The translations under genes and the position numbers were made by a program. The notes under the pieces were generated by a model. That model saw only the letters and a program-made list of their open reading frames with translations. It was not told where the DNA came from and ran no database searches. A stretch of DNA of 57,527 bases from a virus: the IMG/VR virus record IMGVR_UViG_3300032309_003728, positions 1-57,527 of that record, one strand, 5' to 3'. Positions 33,508-42,188 of this stretch are shown here, piece after piece (position 1 is the stretch's first letter; each line of letters opens with the position of its first letter).

Positions 33508-33885
33508 ATGAATTTGTATTCTGAAATATCTGCTGGAGAATTAATAGATAAAATTTCTATACTTGAAATAAAATCTGAAAAAATAAAAGATCAAGTTAAA
33601 TTAGATCATATAACCAGAGAAAAACATACCCTTCTTAAAGAGGCTCAAAAACTAAATCTTTATGAAAAATGGTTAGATAAAATAAAAGAAGTCAATTTGA
33701 AATTGTGGAAAATAGAAGACGATATCAGAGAGAAGGAAAGAAAAAAAGAGTTTGACCAAGAATTTATTGAATTGGCTAGAGCCGTTTACTTCACCAATGA
33801 CGAAAGGTTTAATATAAAGAATCAAATTAATTCATGGTACAACTCAAATATAGTAGAACAAAAGAGCTACGAAAAATATAATTAA
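33508..33885 (+). CDS. DUF6165-like helical protein, 125 aa
   Basis: The start SAGELIDKISILEIKSEKIKDQVKL and the helical remainder resemble DUF6165, found beside sugar-transfer genes in several bacteria and phages. The gene begins one codon after the stop of the GT gene and ends one codon before the GT9 C-half, all three in frame 1. It therefore sits precisely within a split GT9 reading frame. Its role is unknown; it could be a linker or a chaperone. Confidence 0.6.
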   Translation: MNLYSEISAGELIDKISILEIKSEKIKDQVKLDHITREKHTLLKEAQKLNLYEKWLDKIKEVNLKLWKIEDDIREKERKKEFDQEFIELARAVYFTNDERFNIKNQINSWYNSNIVEQKSYEKYN

Positions 33886-33888
33886 TAT

Positions 33889-35070
33889 ATGCACATACTA
33901 GAGCAGTACGCAGTAAATTGTGGAGTAAAAATTGGTAAACCTTTTATATCTCCAGAATTTTATCCTTTAAATTTTCAAGGAAAATACATATGCCTTCATG
34001 CAGGTAGTGGTATGGATTCTAAAAATTATGATTACTTCGATGAGGTAGTTGATTTAATTCGACCTCATTTGGAGCAAAAAAATATTAAAATAGTACAAAT
34101 AGGTGGACCAAAAGAAAGATTAGTCAAGGGTTGCTATCCAGCACTTGGTTCGACTAAAAGACAAATGGCTTATTTATTGCAAAATTCAGAATTATATTTT
34201 GGTAACGATACAATGAGTTTACATTTCGCTTCCCATTTTCAAAAGAAAATAGTATGCGTATCAACAGTTTTGTACACATCTAATTTTTATCCCTATTGGA
34301 GTAGAAAAGATGACTACTCTATTATTGAGTCCCATAGAAACGGAAATAAACCAACATTTTCTGCTTTTGAATCTCCTAAGTCAATAAACTTCATAAACCC
34401 AGAAGAGATAGCCAAAGAAATATTAAAGTTTTTAAATATAAAAAACAATTTAGAAATTTACAAAACACTCAATATTGGACAATTTTATAACACAAAAGGA
34501 TTTAATGTAATACCAGATCATGTTGTCTCTCCTGAGTTTACACAAAATGTAGTATATAGAATGGATATAGCACATAATGAAGAGAATTTATATAACCAAA
34601 GTAAAATATTAAAAACAGTTATAAACTGTAATCAAAAAATAGATTTAAATATATTAAAAGAAAATAAAGATAATATTGTTGGAATAAATGTATTTGTACA
34701 AGATGATGAGAATTTAGACTTTGTAAAAGAAATTAAAAAATTAAATATAAAATATCAAATATTCTCTTATTTAGATGATAAAGATTTAAATAAATATAAA
34801 ATAAAATTTATTGATTATGGAGCTATTTTGAAGCTGAAGACAAGTTTTCCTGAACTTGAAGAGAAGCTGAAGAACGTAAAAACGCCACTTTTTTATAAAA
34901 GTAATACCTTTATATTAAGCAAAGGGGATATTTATTTGAGTGAAAAAGCATTTTTCGACCAAAAACCAATATCATCTTTTAATGAAAACATTCAAGAGTT
35001 TTATGATTTTAATATTCTAAGAGAAAATCCAGACAAATTTTATATATTCACAATGGACTTGACAAGTTAA
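33889..35070 (+). CDS. GT9-like heptosyltransferase C-domain plus extra domain, 393 aa
   Basis: Residues 1-195 follow the GT9 C-terminal half: MHILEQYAVNCGV, ICLHAGSGMDSKNYDYF, IVQIGGPKER, then a SELYFGNDTMSLHFASHF motif with the Asp and Thr that bind ADP in GT9. The first half of the GT9 lies in the gene ending 33504. Residues 200-393 form a second part with a changed alpha/beta pattern of unknown function. Both parts may form one heterodimeric enzyme or a readthrough fusion. Confidence 0.65.
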   Translation: MHILEQYAVNCGVKIGKPFISPEFYPLNFQGKYICLHAGSGMDSKNYDYFDEVVDLIRPHLEQKNIKIVQIGGPKERLVKGCYPALGSTKRQMAYLLQNSELYFGNDTMSLHFASHFQKKIVCVSTVLYTSNFYPYWSRKDDYSIIESHRNGNKPTFSAFESPKSINFINPEEIAKEILKFLNIKNNLEIYKTLNIGQFYNTKGFNVIPDHVVSPEFTQNVVYRMDIAHNEENLYNQSKILKTVINCNQKIDLNILKENKDNIVGINVFVQDDENLDFVKEIKKLNIKYQIFSYLDDKDLNKYKIKFIDYGAILKLKTSFPELEEKLKNVKTPLFYKSNTFILSKGDIYLSEKAFFDQKPISSFNENIQEFYDFNILRENPDKFYIFTMDLTS

Positions 35071-35087
35071 TAAAAGTAGTTTAATAT
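35059..35087 (+). promoter_or_regulatory. Leaderless promoter of the 259-aa gene
   Basis: TTGACA (35059-35064), 17 bp, TAATAT (35082-35087), then 6 nt to the ATG at 35094. The -35 box lies in the last codons of the GT9-like gene. Confidence 0.8.
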
Positions 35088-35093
35088 CGTTAA

Positions 35094-35873
35094 ATGGATA
35101 ATAAAACTTCTACAACAGTAATTGGACCAAATATAGAGATCCTTAATCAAGACTCATCAAACCCTTGCAAGAATTGCCCTCCTAAAACTGTTACAAGAAA
35201 CATTTATGGTCTTCTAGAAGATCAAGAAATAAATTATATATTCAATGATGATGGCCAAATAAATTGGAGAGGTATGGTAAAGCACCAATATCTTGTTCCA
35301 AATAGACAAAGAACTCAAGAAACAGATGTATCTAAATTAGAAGATAAAGATCTATTAATCCTTTTGGGTGGAATTAAAGAGTTAGCTCAAATAAGAGGAT
35401 ACACAGATGTATCTTATAAAGTTGTAGCTGCATCAGAAAATTATTTCGCTACAAGTTGCAAAATAACTTGGATACCAAATTATGAAACTCAAGGAAGAGT
35501 AGTCACCTTTGAGGCTTTGGCAGATGCATCAATGCAGAATACGAAAAGTTTTGCAAGGTTTTTCTTGGCTGCAATTGCAGAAAATAGAGCTTTCGTAAGA
35601 TGCGTGAGGAACTTTCTGAAAATCAATATTGTGTCTCAAGAAGAACTTGGAGACGCGAAATTAATCGAAGACACTGTAGTAGTAGAAAATCCTACTTCTC
35701 CTCATGCTCTATTAGAGAAGATAATGAAAGAGAAAAGTCTATCTTTAGATGCTTTAAAAAATAAATTGATTAAAGAGAATTTTGAGAATGCAGAAGGTAT
35801 TAATAATATAACAGATATACCAAAGACAAAAATATTTGAGCTGATAGAAAGAATTAAAAAAATTAAAAAATAG
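35094..35873 (+). CDS. Possible ssDNA-annealing or Rad52-like protein, 259 aa
   Basis: The middle (DVSYKVVAASENYFATSCKITWIPN, then VVTFEALADASMQNTKSFARFFLAAIAENRAFVRCVRNFL) recalls the beta-sheet and helix of Rad52-type annealing proteins with their repeated AETRAxxRALR. The family is not certain. A CKNC pair near residue 26 could bind a metal. The C-terminus (about 200-259) is helical and may be a partner-binding end. With the UvsX-like and nuclease genes it would complete a recombination set. Confidence 0.45.
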   Translation: MDNKTSTTVIGPNIEILNQDSSNPCKNCPPKTVTRNIYGLLEDQEINYIFNDDGQINWRGMVKHQYLVPNRQRTQETDVSKLEDKDLLILLGGIKELAQIRGYTDVSYKVVAASENYFATSCKITWIPNYETQGRVVTFEALADASMQNTKSFARFFLAAIAENRAFVRCVRNFLKINIVSQEELGDAKLIEDTVVVENPTSPHALLEKIMKEKSLSLDALKNKLIKENFENAEGINNITDIPKTKIFELIERIKKIKK

Positions 35874-35887
35874 TTAAAACTTACACT

Positions 35888-37210
35888 TTAACCTAATGGA
35901 AAATTCTTAGGCGGACTCACTGGCAGAGTAAGTGCTTCGGAGCTATATCCACCTGTTCCAATAGCTAATGGGAAAAAAACTCCAGCTGATGCAAGAAGAA
36001 TTACTAACATTTTAAATGGAAATTCACCTAAATTTACTACTGGCACAACTCCGCCAAATAAATATAGTCCCCCTTTATACTCATTGCCCATAATATTTAA
36101 AGGCTTCCAAGTACTCCAACTTGGACAAGATATATATATTCTTGGATATATTAGCCAACTGGATCTTGATCTGCAAATATATGGACCAAAAATAGATTTC
36201 TCTTTTGAAGGATTTGCCAAATCTTTTCTTAAAGGCCTTGTTAAGAAACTTAGGCCAAGATCTCTTTTAGCTACAATATAATCTGTAAAATCTATATCTA
36301 TAGATAGAGAACTTTTAGCGCTCCATCCAATACCAACTCCAGTTAAATAGTTTTTTTTCATAGATTCCAAAAGGTTTTCCTCATTACTTTTGTAAGTTGC
36401 TGTAGGCTTGATTGACCATTTATTCATATTAGTACTATATTTTTTATTTAGGTTTGCTTTGAGATTATTTATATACTTTATAAAATTTGCAGCGTCGGAA
36501 CCTTTAGTGTCAAAAGATTTTCTTATTATATCTGTGCTAAAACCAGATCCACCTAATAATTCTGATTTACTCATTGCTGAATCTAAATCAGCTTGGCCTA
36601 AATTTTTAATAAATTCATCAAACGTACTTAAATTAATAATTTTTTTCTTAAATAAATTAACTCCATCTGCGGCTAAATTATTTCTATTAATCATTTCACC
36701 ATCTCTTTTATAAGCATACATACGGCTTGTTCCTATTTTTGGTATTTTAGCTCCGACAAAACTATAAAAACTAGAGAAAAATGCAGCTTCTAGCATAAGT
36801 TTAACTTGCATAGCTATTAATAAACCCATCATATTGCCTGTAGGTATACCAAAAAAAAGAGCTACAATAAATACGTCAAGAAATCCAATTGGTATAGAAC
36901 CCGCTAAAAAATTAAAATCTTCAGAATTATAATAATAATCTGAAAATTGCTGTTCGCTAAAAGATAATGGACGTAAACTGAGTGGGCCATATCTTGTAGC
37001 TTCTACTCTTTTTGATTCTTTATCTATAGATTCTTTTAATTCAGGTGGAATTAAATCTCCATTTAAACTTTTTTTATAGGATCCATTTTTAAAATACATA
37101 TAAGAATTATTAATTGGAATATTCCCAAAAGCAGAACTCTTGCTATAATTTTTTGTATTTTTTGTTCCGCAACTATTATTCCAAACAGAAGATATGATTG
37201 ATTTACTCAT
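35888..37210 (-). CDS. Hypothetical protein with hydrophobic segments, 440 aa
   Basis: A soluble polar N-terminal part (1-100) is followed by at least two hydrophobic segments at about 105-160 (IPIGFLDVFIVALFFGIPTG and FSSFYSFVG) and another near 400-420 (FPFKMLVILLASAGVFFPLAIG). The remainder is polar. It stands at the end of the virion operon, overlapping the next gene by 1 bp. It may be a membrane-penetrating virion protein, but that is only a guess. It ends 15 bp from the convergent gene on the plus strand. Confidence 0.5.
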   Translation of the reverse strand: MSKSIISSVWNNSCGTKNTKNYSKSSAFGNIPINNSYMYFKNGSYKKSLNGDLIPPELKESIDKESKRVEATRYGPLSLRPLSFSEQQFSDYYYNSEDFNFLAGSIPIGFLDVFIVALFFGIPTGNMMGLLIAMQVKLMLEAAFFSSFYSFVGAKIPKIGTSRMYAYKRDGEMINRNNLAADGVNLFKKKIINLSTFDEFIKNLGQADLDSAMSKSELLGGSGFSTDIIRKSFDTKGSDAANFIKYINNLKANLNKKYSTNMNKWSIKPTATYKSNEENLLESMKKNYLTGVGIGWSAKSSLSIDIDFTDYIVAKRDLGLSFLTRPLRKDLANPSKEKSIFGPYICRSRSSWLIYPRIYISCPSWSTWKPLNIMGNEYKGGLYLFGGVVPVVNLGEFPFKMLVILLASAGVFFPLAIGTGGYSSEALTLPVSPPKNFPLG

Positions 37211-38493
37211 TATATTTTGTTAAACATTGGGCCAATTGGAGCTTCTAAAGGATAAGCTACAGGCTGTCCGTCATACAAGAAAGTATGCATCATTAAATTA
37301 TTACACAAAACCCTAACTAAAACTTGTTGTTTTTTACCAGCATTAAAACTAACAGATTCTCCTTCTTGATTTAAATCATCAGTCAAATATGCTATTGGTA
37401 TAATCGCAGAAGTTTGTCTTCTATAAGAATAGTTTCCTGTATCGATTCCAGCAGATTGGTCTATGATTAAAGGGGGATTGTATATAAATGGATCAGGATA
37501 TCCAGGCCAGGAAGCGCTACTTAATATTTCTGCTCCAGTAGGATATAAATTAGGATTTACCGAAACTTTTAAATAAACTATATCATTAGGGTTTATTCTT
37601 ATATTTTGAAGAAGGTTATTTATAGCATGCCCACTTATAGATCCTTCTGTGGCCTCTACTTTACTTTTCATATCATCAGAAATGAACCCAGTCCAAACCA
37701 TCATATCTTTTAAATTAAAAGATCTATAAACAACTCCAGGTTCAACATTAACGTAATTGTCTTGTCCAGAAACAACAACATTTGGTCTAAACCAATCACA
37801 ATCACAAAATGATCCTGCGTTTAAATTCATGCCAGATACTTTATAAGAATTAAAAAATGGACCTATAGTAGTTTCTAAAGGATAAGACACAAATTGTCCA
37901 TCATAGATAAAATTATGCATCATTAAATTGTTGCATAAAACTCTAACTAAAACTTGTTGATCTTGACCAGCGTTAAAATTAACAGATTCTCCGTTTTGAG
38001 TTAAATCGTTAGTCAAATACGCTATTGGAACCATACAATGAGTTGGTCTTCTATTTAAATAGTCTCCAATCGGAATATATGTATCTGGATCAACCTTAAG
38101 TGGAGGACTATATATAAATGGTTCAGGGTATCCACTCCAAGGAGAGCTATCTTTATAATTACCAGCTAATACTTCTGCTCCAGTAGCAAAAAGATTTGGT
38201 CCTATGCCAATTTTTAAATAAATAACATCATAGGGTTTTATTTTTATATTTTCTAGAAGATTATTTATAGCATGTCCGCTTATTGTTCCTTCGCTTGATT
38301 GTAATTGACTTACTCCACTTGGAGGAATTATTCCAGTCCAAACCATCATATCTTTTAAATTAAAAGATTTATAAATTACCCCAGGATTAATATTTACATA
38401 ATAATCTTGCCCAGAAAAAATAACATCTGGCTTAAACCAATCTGAATCACAACATCCTCCCTGAGTGTAAGTGCTTAGTGCTTTAAAAAACAT
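37210..38493 (-). CDS. Phage structural protein with two tandem copies of a ~200-aa domain, 427 aa
   Basis: The protein is made of two copies of one domain of about 200 aa. Each has DWF(K/R)P(D/N)V with SGQDYYVN or SGQDNYVN, GV(I/V)Y(K/R)SFNLKDMMVWTG, SGHAINNLL, PFIY(S/N)PP, ITYLT-like and VLVRVLCNNLMMH. The same domain occurs once in the neighbour at 38500. Beta-rich with no catalytic motif; probably a virion or adhesin part. Copies have diverged only a little, so they are likely recent duplicates. Confidence 0.6.
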   Translation of the reverse strand: MFFKALSTYTQGGCCDSDWFKPDVIFSGQDYYVNINPGVIYKSFNLKDMMVWTGIIPPSGVSQLQSSEGTISGHAINNLLENIKIKPYDVIYLKIGIGPNLFATGAEVLAGNYKDSSPWSGYPEPFIYSPPLKVDPDTYIPIGDYLNRRPTHCMVPIAYLTNDLTQNGESVNFNAGQDQQVLVRVLCNNLMMHNFIYDGQFVSYPLETTIGPFFNSYKVSGMNLNAGSFCDCDWFRPNVVVSGQDNYVNVEPGVVYRSFNLKDMMVWTGFISDDMKSKVEATEGSISGHAINNLLQNIRINPNDIVYLKVSVNPNLYPTGAEILSSASWPGYPDPFIYNPPLIIDQSAGIDTGNYSYRRQTSAIIPIAYLTDDLNQEGESVSFNAGKKQQVLVRVLCNNLMMHTFLYDGQPVAYPLEAPIGPMFNKI

Positions 38494-38499
38494 ATTATA

Positions 38500-39204
38500 T
38501 TATGGAGTAAATAAACCGCTATTTGTTCCGCTTTCATATACAAAATTAAAAAATGGTCTTTGGATTGGAGCTTTTACTCCATAAGTAACACTATTTCCAT
38601 CGTAATTAAATTTTTGCATTAATATATTATGGCACAAAGTCCTTACTAAATATCTTTGTTTTGGAACCTCTTTAGTCCCAAAATCTATTGATTCTCCTTC
38701 TTGTTTGCCATTTGCTGTTAAATACGCTATAGGAAATATTGCACTTTTTTGCATATTTTTCTCTATTTTATTTACTTTTCCGTCATCAGAAACATCTAAA
38801 GAAGGATAAAAAGTAAAAGGTTCTGGAAAGCCTGACCAACATTTTCCTGTAACAATTATTTCGGCGCTACTTGGATCCCTTGCGTTTTTATTAATATTAA
38901 CATTCAAATAAATAATATCATCTTCTTTTAATTGTTTATCTTCCATTAAACCACTGATTGAAAAATTTTTTAATATTCCTGAACTATTCAAAAAGTCTAT
39001 TGTATTTTGATCCATGTATCCTGTCCAAGTCATAAAATCTTTAGGATTTAAAGATCTATATATAACTCCTGGTAAAATTTTCACATAAACAGTCGAACTT
39101 GTTTCTGATCCACTTACAGTTACTTCAGGTTTAAACCAAGAGCACTGACAATAATTTGATCCTCCTCCTATTGTCCAATTACCGCTAAAATTAGTAGTAG
39201 CCAT
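38500..39204 (-). CDS. Single-domain paralogue of the tandem-domain structural protein, 234 aa
   Basis: It shares CSWFKPEVTVSG, PGVIYRSLNPKDFMTWTGY, GFPEPFTFYPSLDV, FPIAYLT and YLVRTLCHNILMQKFNYDG with the two domains of the next gene. So it is a third copy of that domain, more diverged. It is separated from that gene by 6 bp. Probably a subunit of the same virion feature. Confidence 0.6.
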   Translation of the reverse strand: MATTNFSGNWTIGGGSNYCQCSWFKPEVTVSGSETSSTVYVKILPGVIYRSLNPKDFMTWTGYMDQNTIDFLNSSGILKNFSISGLMEDKQLKEDDIIYLNVNINKNARDPSSAEIIVTGKCWSGFPEPFTFYPSLDVSDDGKVNKIEKNMQKSAIFPIAYLTANGKQEGESIDFGTKEVPKQRYLVRTLCHNILMQKFNYDGNSVTYGVKAPIQRPFFNFVYESGTNSGLFTP

Positions 39205-39209
39205 ATAAA

Positions 39210-42143
39210 TTAAATACTATTACCAGTTATATCAATATATTTATAAATAACATCATTTAATCCAATTTTTAATTGAGCAACATCTTTTTCTAAAAATCCT
39301 TGGTTATTGTATCCTATTCTTACATTATAACTATTAACTGTAGGATCATCTATAAAATCTCCAGTAAATCTAATTCCTGTTAGAGATTTCCTATTTGGAC
39401 TATTAAGAGCTAAATAGGATATATTATCATCTGATACTAAAATATTCCATATTCTTCCAGATTCTTGATTGAATGTTCTATATCCAACTATTCCTGATAC
39501 ATTTCCTGTTATAATATCTGAATAATTCTCCAGCATATATCCAGTTGCAAGTACTTGCTCAAATATATATCCTGTTAGTAATCCTGTAAAATACATATTT
39601 GGATAGAAATTTTGACCACTAAATAAAGTTTCGCCTGTTTGTAAAATTGGTCTAGTTTCTCCGCCAAAGGTTGTTATAGATATATTATCTCCTAAAGTTC
39701 CAGAATCTAAAGCTGCAGAAAGTTTTAATCTGTTATTAGGTAAATCTAATTCAGAAGCTATTCCGTATTCATCTTTACCAGAATTAATAATATTATGTAA
39801 TTCAGTAATATTTTTAAAATAATCAGGAGGATTAAAGAATGTTTCTGGAGAATATATTAAAGTTTTTATAGTATCTCTATTTGAATTTTGTATAGTAATA
39901 GAGTCTAATTCTACAGGATTATTATAACTTAAATAATTGAATGAATTAATATATCCTGTTGCTTGGTTTTGTTTTCCTATTAATTTATATCCTGTGATTA
40001 TTTGATCAAAAATAAATACTCCGCTATTTATATAGTCTACAAATCCAGTGAGTTTTCCTGTTATGTAATTAAATCCAGAAACATTTTTTCTTAATATACC
40101 AACAGAAGGTATATATCCCACAACATTTTCATATCCACTTTTATGAATATAACCGCTTCCTTCTAATAAAATTTTATTTAAAATATTAATTCCTGGTACT
40201 TCTCCAAGACTCTTAGCTTCTCTACTAACCACTAATTCTGAAGTTTCCCATCCGCTTCCTCCTACAACAACATAACTTACATTTTTAAAGAAATTAACTT
40301 TATAAGATTCTGGATCATAAAAGTTTTCTGTTATAGTTTGAATTCCACTGTATTTTCCTGTATAAAGGTTTTCTCTATACAAAGAGAAAGGAGGCAAGGT
40401 TACATCTTCATTTTTAGAAAATTCATTGAACTCTTCTGGTTTTAAATCAGTTCTATTTAAAAGATTTCCACTCTCTAATAAACTAGCTCTAGGTTTATAA
40501 CGAGCAGCATTTTGTTTTATTATATAGTAATCTTCTATAGGAGTTATTTTTCTATTTTTTGAATCTACAAAATTTTGATTATTTAATAATTTTCCTGTTG
40601 TGTAACCAGAAGCATTTAAGACTCCAAATGAATCTGTTGGGCCTATATCTCTATATTCAACAAACCCTTTGATTCTATGGAAAATATCTCCAGAATAATA
40701 AGAGTTATTAATATTATCTACTCCTGTTAAAATAATTGAATTTATTTCTGGATTAAAATTATATTTTGAAAAAAGACTTATGTTTTTGACTATTAATTTA
40801 TTTACTAATTGTTCCTTATATTCCTGATTTTCTGTTTTTTTAATAACAGGAGCAGTTCTAAAACCGCTCATGTATACTCTTGCGTATTTATATTTATTTG
40901 AAAATTCAGTAGGCTTTTCTGGCAAAAACACAAAATTGTTTGAAGAAGAACTACTTGAAGAAGAACTACTTGAAGAAGAACTTGAAGAAGGACAAGCTGG
41001 AGGATTAACTTGACCCCAATCATTATGTCCCCAAGCAGTTACGCTGCCATCTTTAAGAAGAGCAAGAGAATGACGATCTCCTGCAGCTATTTCTACTGCA
41101 TTAGTTCCTATACCAATTGGAATAGTAGTTTGGCCATAAGCATTATAGCCCCAACCAGTTACAGACCCATCTTTAAGAAGAGCAAGAGAATGACTACTTG
41201 CAGCAGCTATAGCTGTAGCATTATTTCCTATTCCAACTGGAATATTAGTTTGACCATTAAAATTATACCCCCAACCAGTTACTGTTCCATCTTTTAATAA
41301 GGCAAGAGAAAAATTATATCCTGCAGCTATTCCTGTCGCATTATTGCCTATTCCAACTGGAATATCTATTTGACCATAATTTTCCTCACCGACTACTCCC
41401 CACCCAGTGACTCTACCATCTTTTAGTAATGCAAGAGAATGAAACTTTCCACCAGCTATTCCTGTTGCGTTGTTGCCTATTCCAACTGGAATAGTAGTTT
41501 GACCATAAGTATTATCTCCCCAACCAGTTACGCTGCCATCTTTAAGAAGAGCAAGAAAATGAAAAAATCCAGCAGCTATTCCTGTTGCGTTGTTGCCTAT
41601 TCCAACTGGAATATCTATTTGACCATAACTATTAATTCCCCAACCAGTTACGCTGCCATCTTTAAGAAGAGCCAAAGAATTAAATTGTCCATAAGCAGCT
41701 ATTTTTGCAACATTACCTTGTATATCTTGGGGAACATTTAATTGGCCCTCGTTATTATATCCATAACCAACCACAGTCCCATCTTTTAGAAGTGAAAGAG
41801 AATAATCCTGTCCTGCAGTTATTGCAGAAACATTATTACATTTAGAAACAATGTTTATAGTCCCAGCCATGAGACTATGATGTTCACAGTTGTAATATAG
41901 AATACTTGGAGCACTAGCGTCAACAGTAAATGTTAATGTGCTATTAGTAGTTCCGTTATTTGTGATCCCTATATTGTATTGATTTATTGATCCTATATTC
42001 TTGGTTGTTTTGATCCAGAAAGGATGATTAGGAGCATTAATAGTAAATGTATATGTTTGTCCTCGAATTAACGTTAATACAGGATTACTAGCTCCATCTA
42101 TGATGTAAGCTGCGGCACCATTATTTGTTACTGAAAAATTCAT
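39210..42143 (-). CDS. Giant virion protein: cupredoxin-like domain, RCC1 propeller, Ser linker, 977 aa
   Basis: Residues 1-100 form a cupredoxin-like domain with a complete type-1 copper set: His40 (NAPNHPF), then Cys86-x2-His89-x2-Met92 (CEHHSLM). Residues 101-386 hold seven RCC1 blades (LALLKDGxVTGWGxN), just enough for one propeller. A serine linker of about 16 residues follows. The remainder (410-977) is a long beta-rich part with phage tail-type repeats and no known fold. It is probably part of an adhesive fibre or decoration. The ATG has an AAAGGA Shine-Dalgarno sequence. Confidence 0.7.
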   Translation of the reverse strand: MNFSVTNNGAAAYIIDGASNPVLTLIRGQTYTFTINAPNHPFWIKTTKNIGSINQYNIGITNNGTTNSTLTFTVDASAPSILYYNCEHHSLMAGTINIVSKCNNVSAITAGQDYSLSLLKDGTVVGYGYNNEGQLNVPQDIQGNVAKIAAYGQFNSLALLKDGSVTGWGINSYGQIDIPVGIGNNATGIAAGFFHFLALLKDGSVTGWGDNTYGQTTIPVGIGNNATGIAGGKFHSLALLKDGRVTGWGVVGEENYGQIDIPVGIGNNATGIAAGYNFSLALLKDGTVTGWGYNFNGQTNIPVGIGNNATAIAAASSHSLALLKDGSVTGWGYNAYGQTTIPIGIGTNAVEIAAGDRHSLALLKDGSVTAWGHNDWGQVNPPACPSSSSSSSSSSSSSSSSNNFVFLPEKPTEFSNKYKYARVYMSGFRTAPVIKKTENQEYKEQLVNKLIVKNISLFSKYNFNPEINSIILTGVDNINNSYYSGDIFHRIKGFVEYRDIGPTDSFGVLNASGYTTGKLLNNQNFVDSKNRKITPIEDYYIIKQNAARYKPRASLLESGNLLNRTDLKPEEFNEFSKNEDVTLPPFSLYRENLYTGKYSGIQTITENFYDPESYKVNFFKNVSYVVVGGSGWETSELVVSREAKSLGEVPGINILNKILLEGSGYIHKSGYENVVGYIPSVGILRKNVSGFNYITGKLTGFVDYINSGVFIFDQIITGYKLIGKQNQATGYINSFNYLSYNNPVELDSITIQNSNRDTIKTLIYSPETFFNPPDYFKNITELHNIINSGKDEYGIASELDLPNNRLKLSAALDSGTLGDNISITTFGGETRPILQTGETLFSGQNFYPNMYFTGLLTGYIFEQVLATGYMLENYSDIITGNVSGIVGYRTFNQESGRIWNILVSDDNISYLALNSPNRKSLTGIRFTGDFIDDPTVNSYNVRIGYNNQGFLEKDVAQLKIGLNDVIYKYIDITGNSI
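40941..40988 (-). repeat. Poly-serine linker of the 977-aa protein
   Basis: About 16 serine codons made from TCA, TCT and AGT in a repeating order, between the propeller and the C-terminal part. Confidence 0.85.
40990..41843 (-). repeat. Seven RCC1 blades in the 977-aa protein
   Basis: Seven units of about 40 codons each, with near-identical DNA. They follow the cupredoxin domain and precede the Ser linker. Confidence 0.85.
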
Positions 42144-42188
42144 TTTTTATTTTCCTTTAATATGTTATATGGATAGTTCATTTTAATT

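Noticed and set aside
33502-33888. Reassigned stop codons throughout the phage
   Set aside because: TAA, TGA and TAG all end other clear genes at their expected places, so no general recoding is supported; local readthrough remains open.
35873-35892. Terminator between the convergent genes
   Set aside because: GTTAAA/TTTAAC can form only a 6-bp AT-rich stem with a large loop and no T-run; too weak to call.
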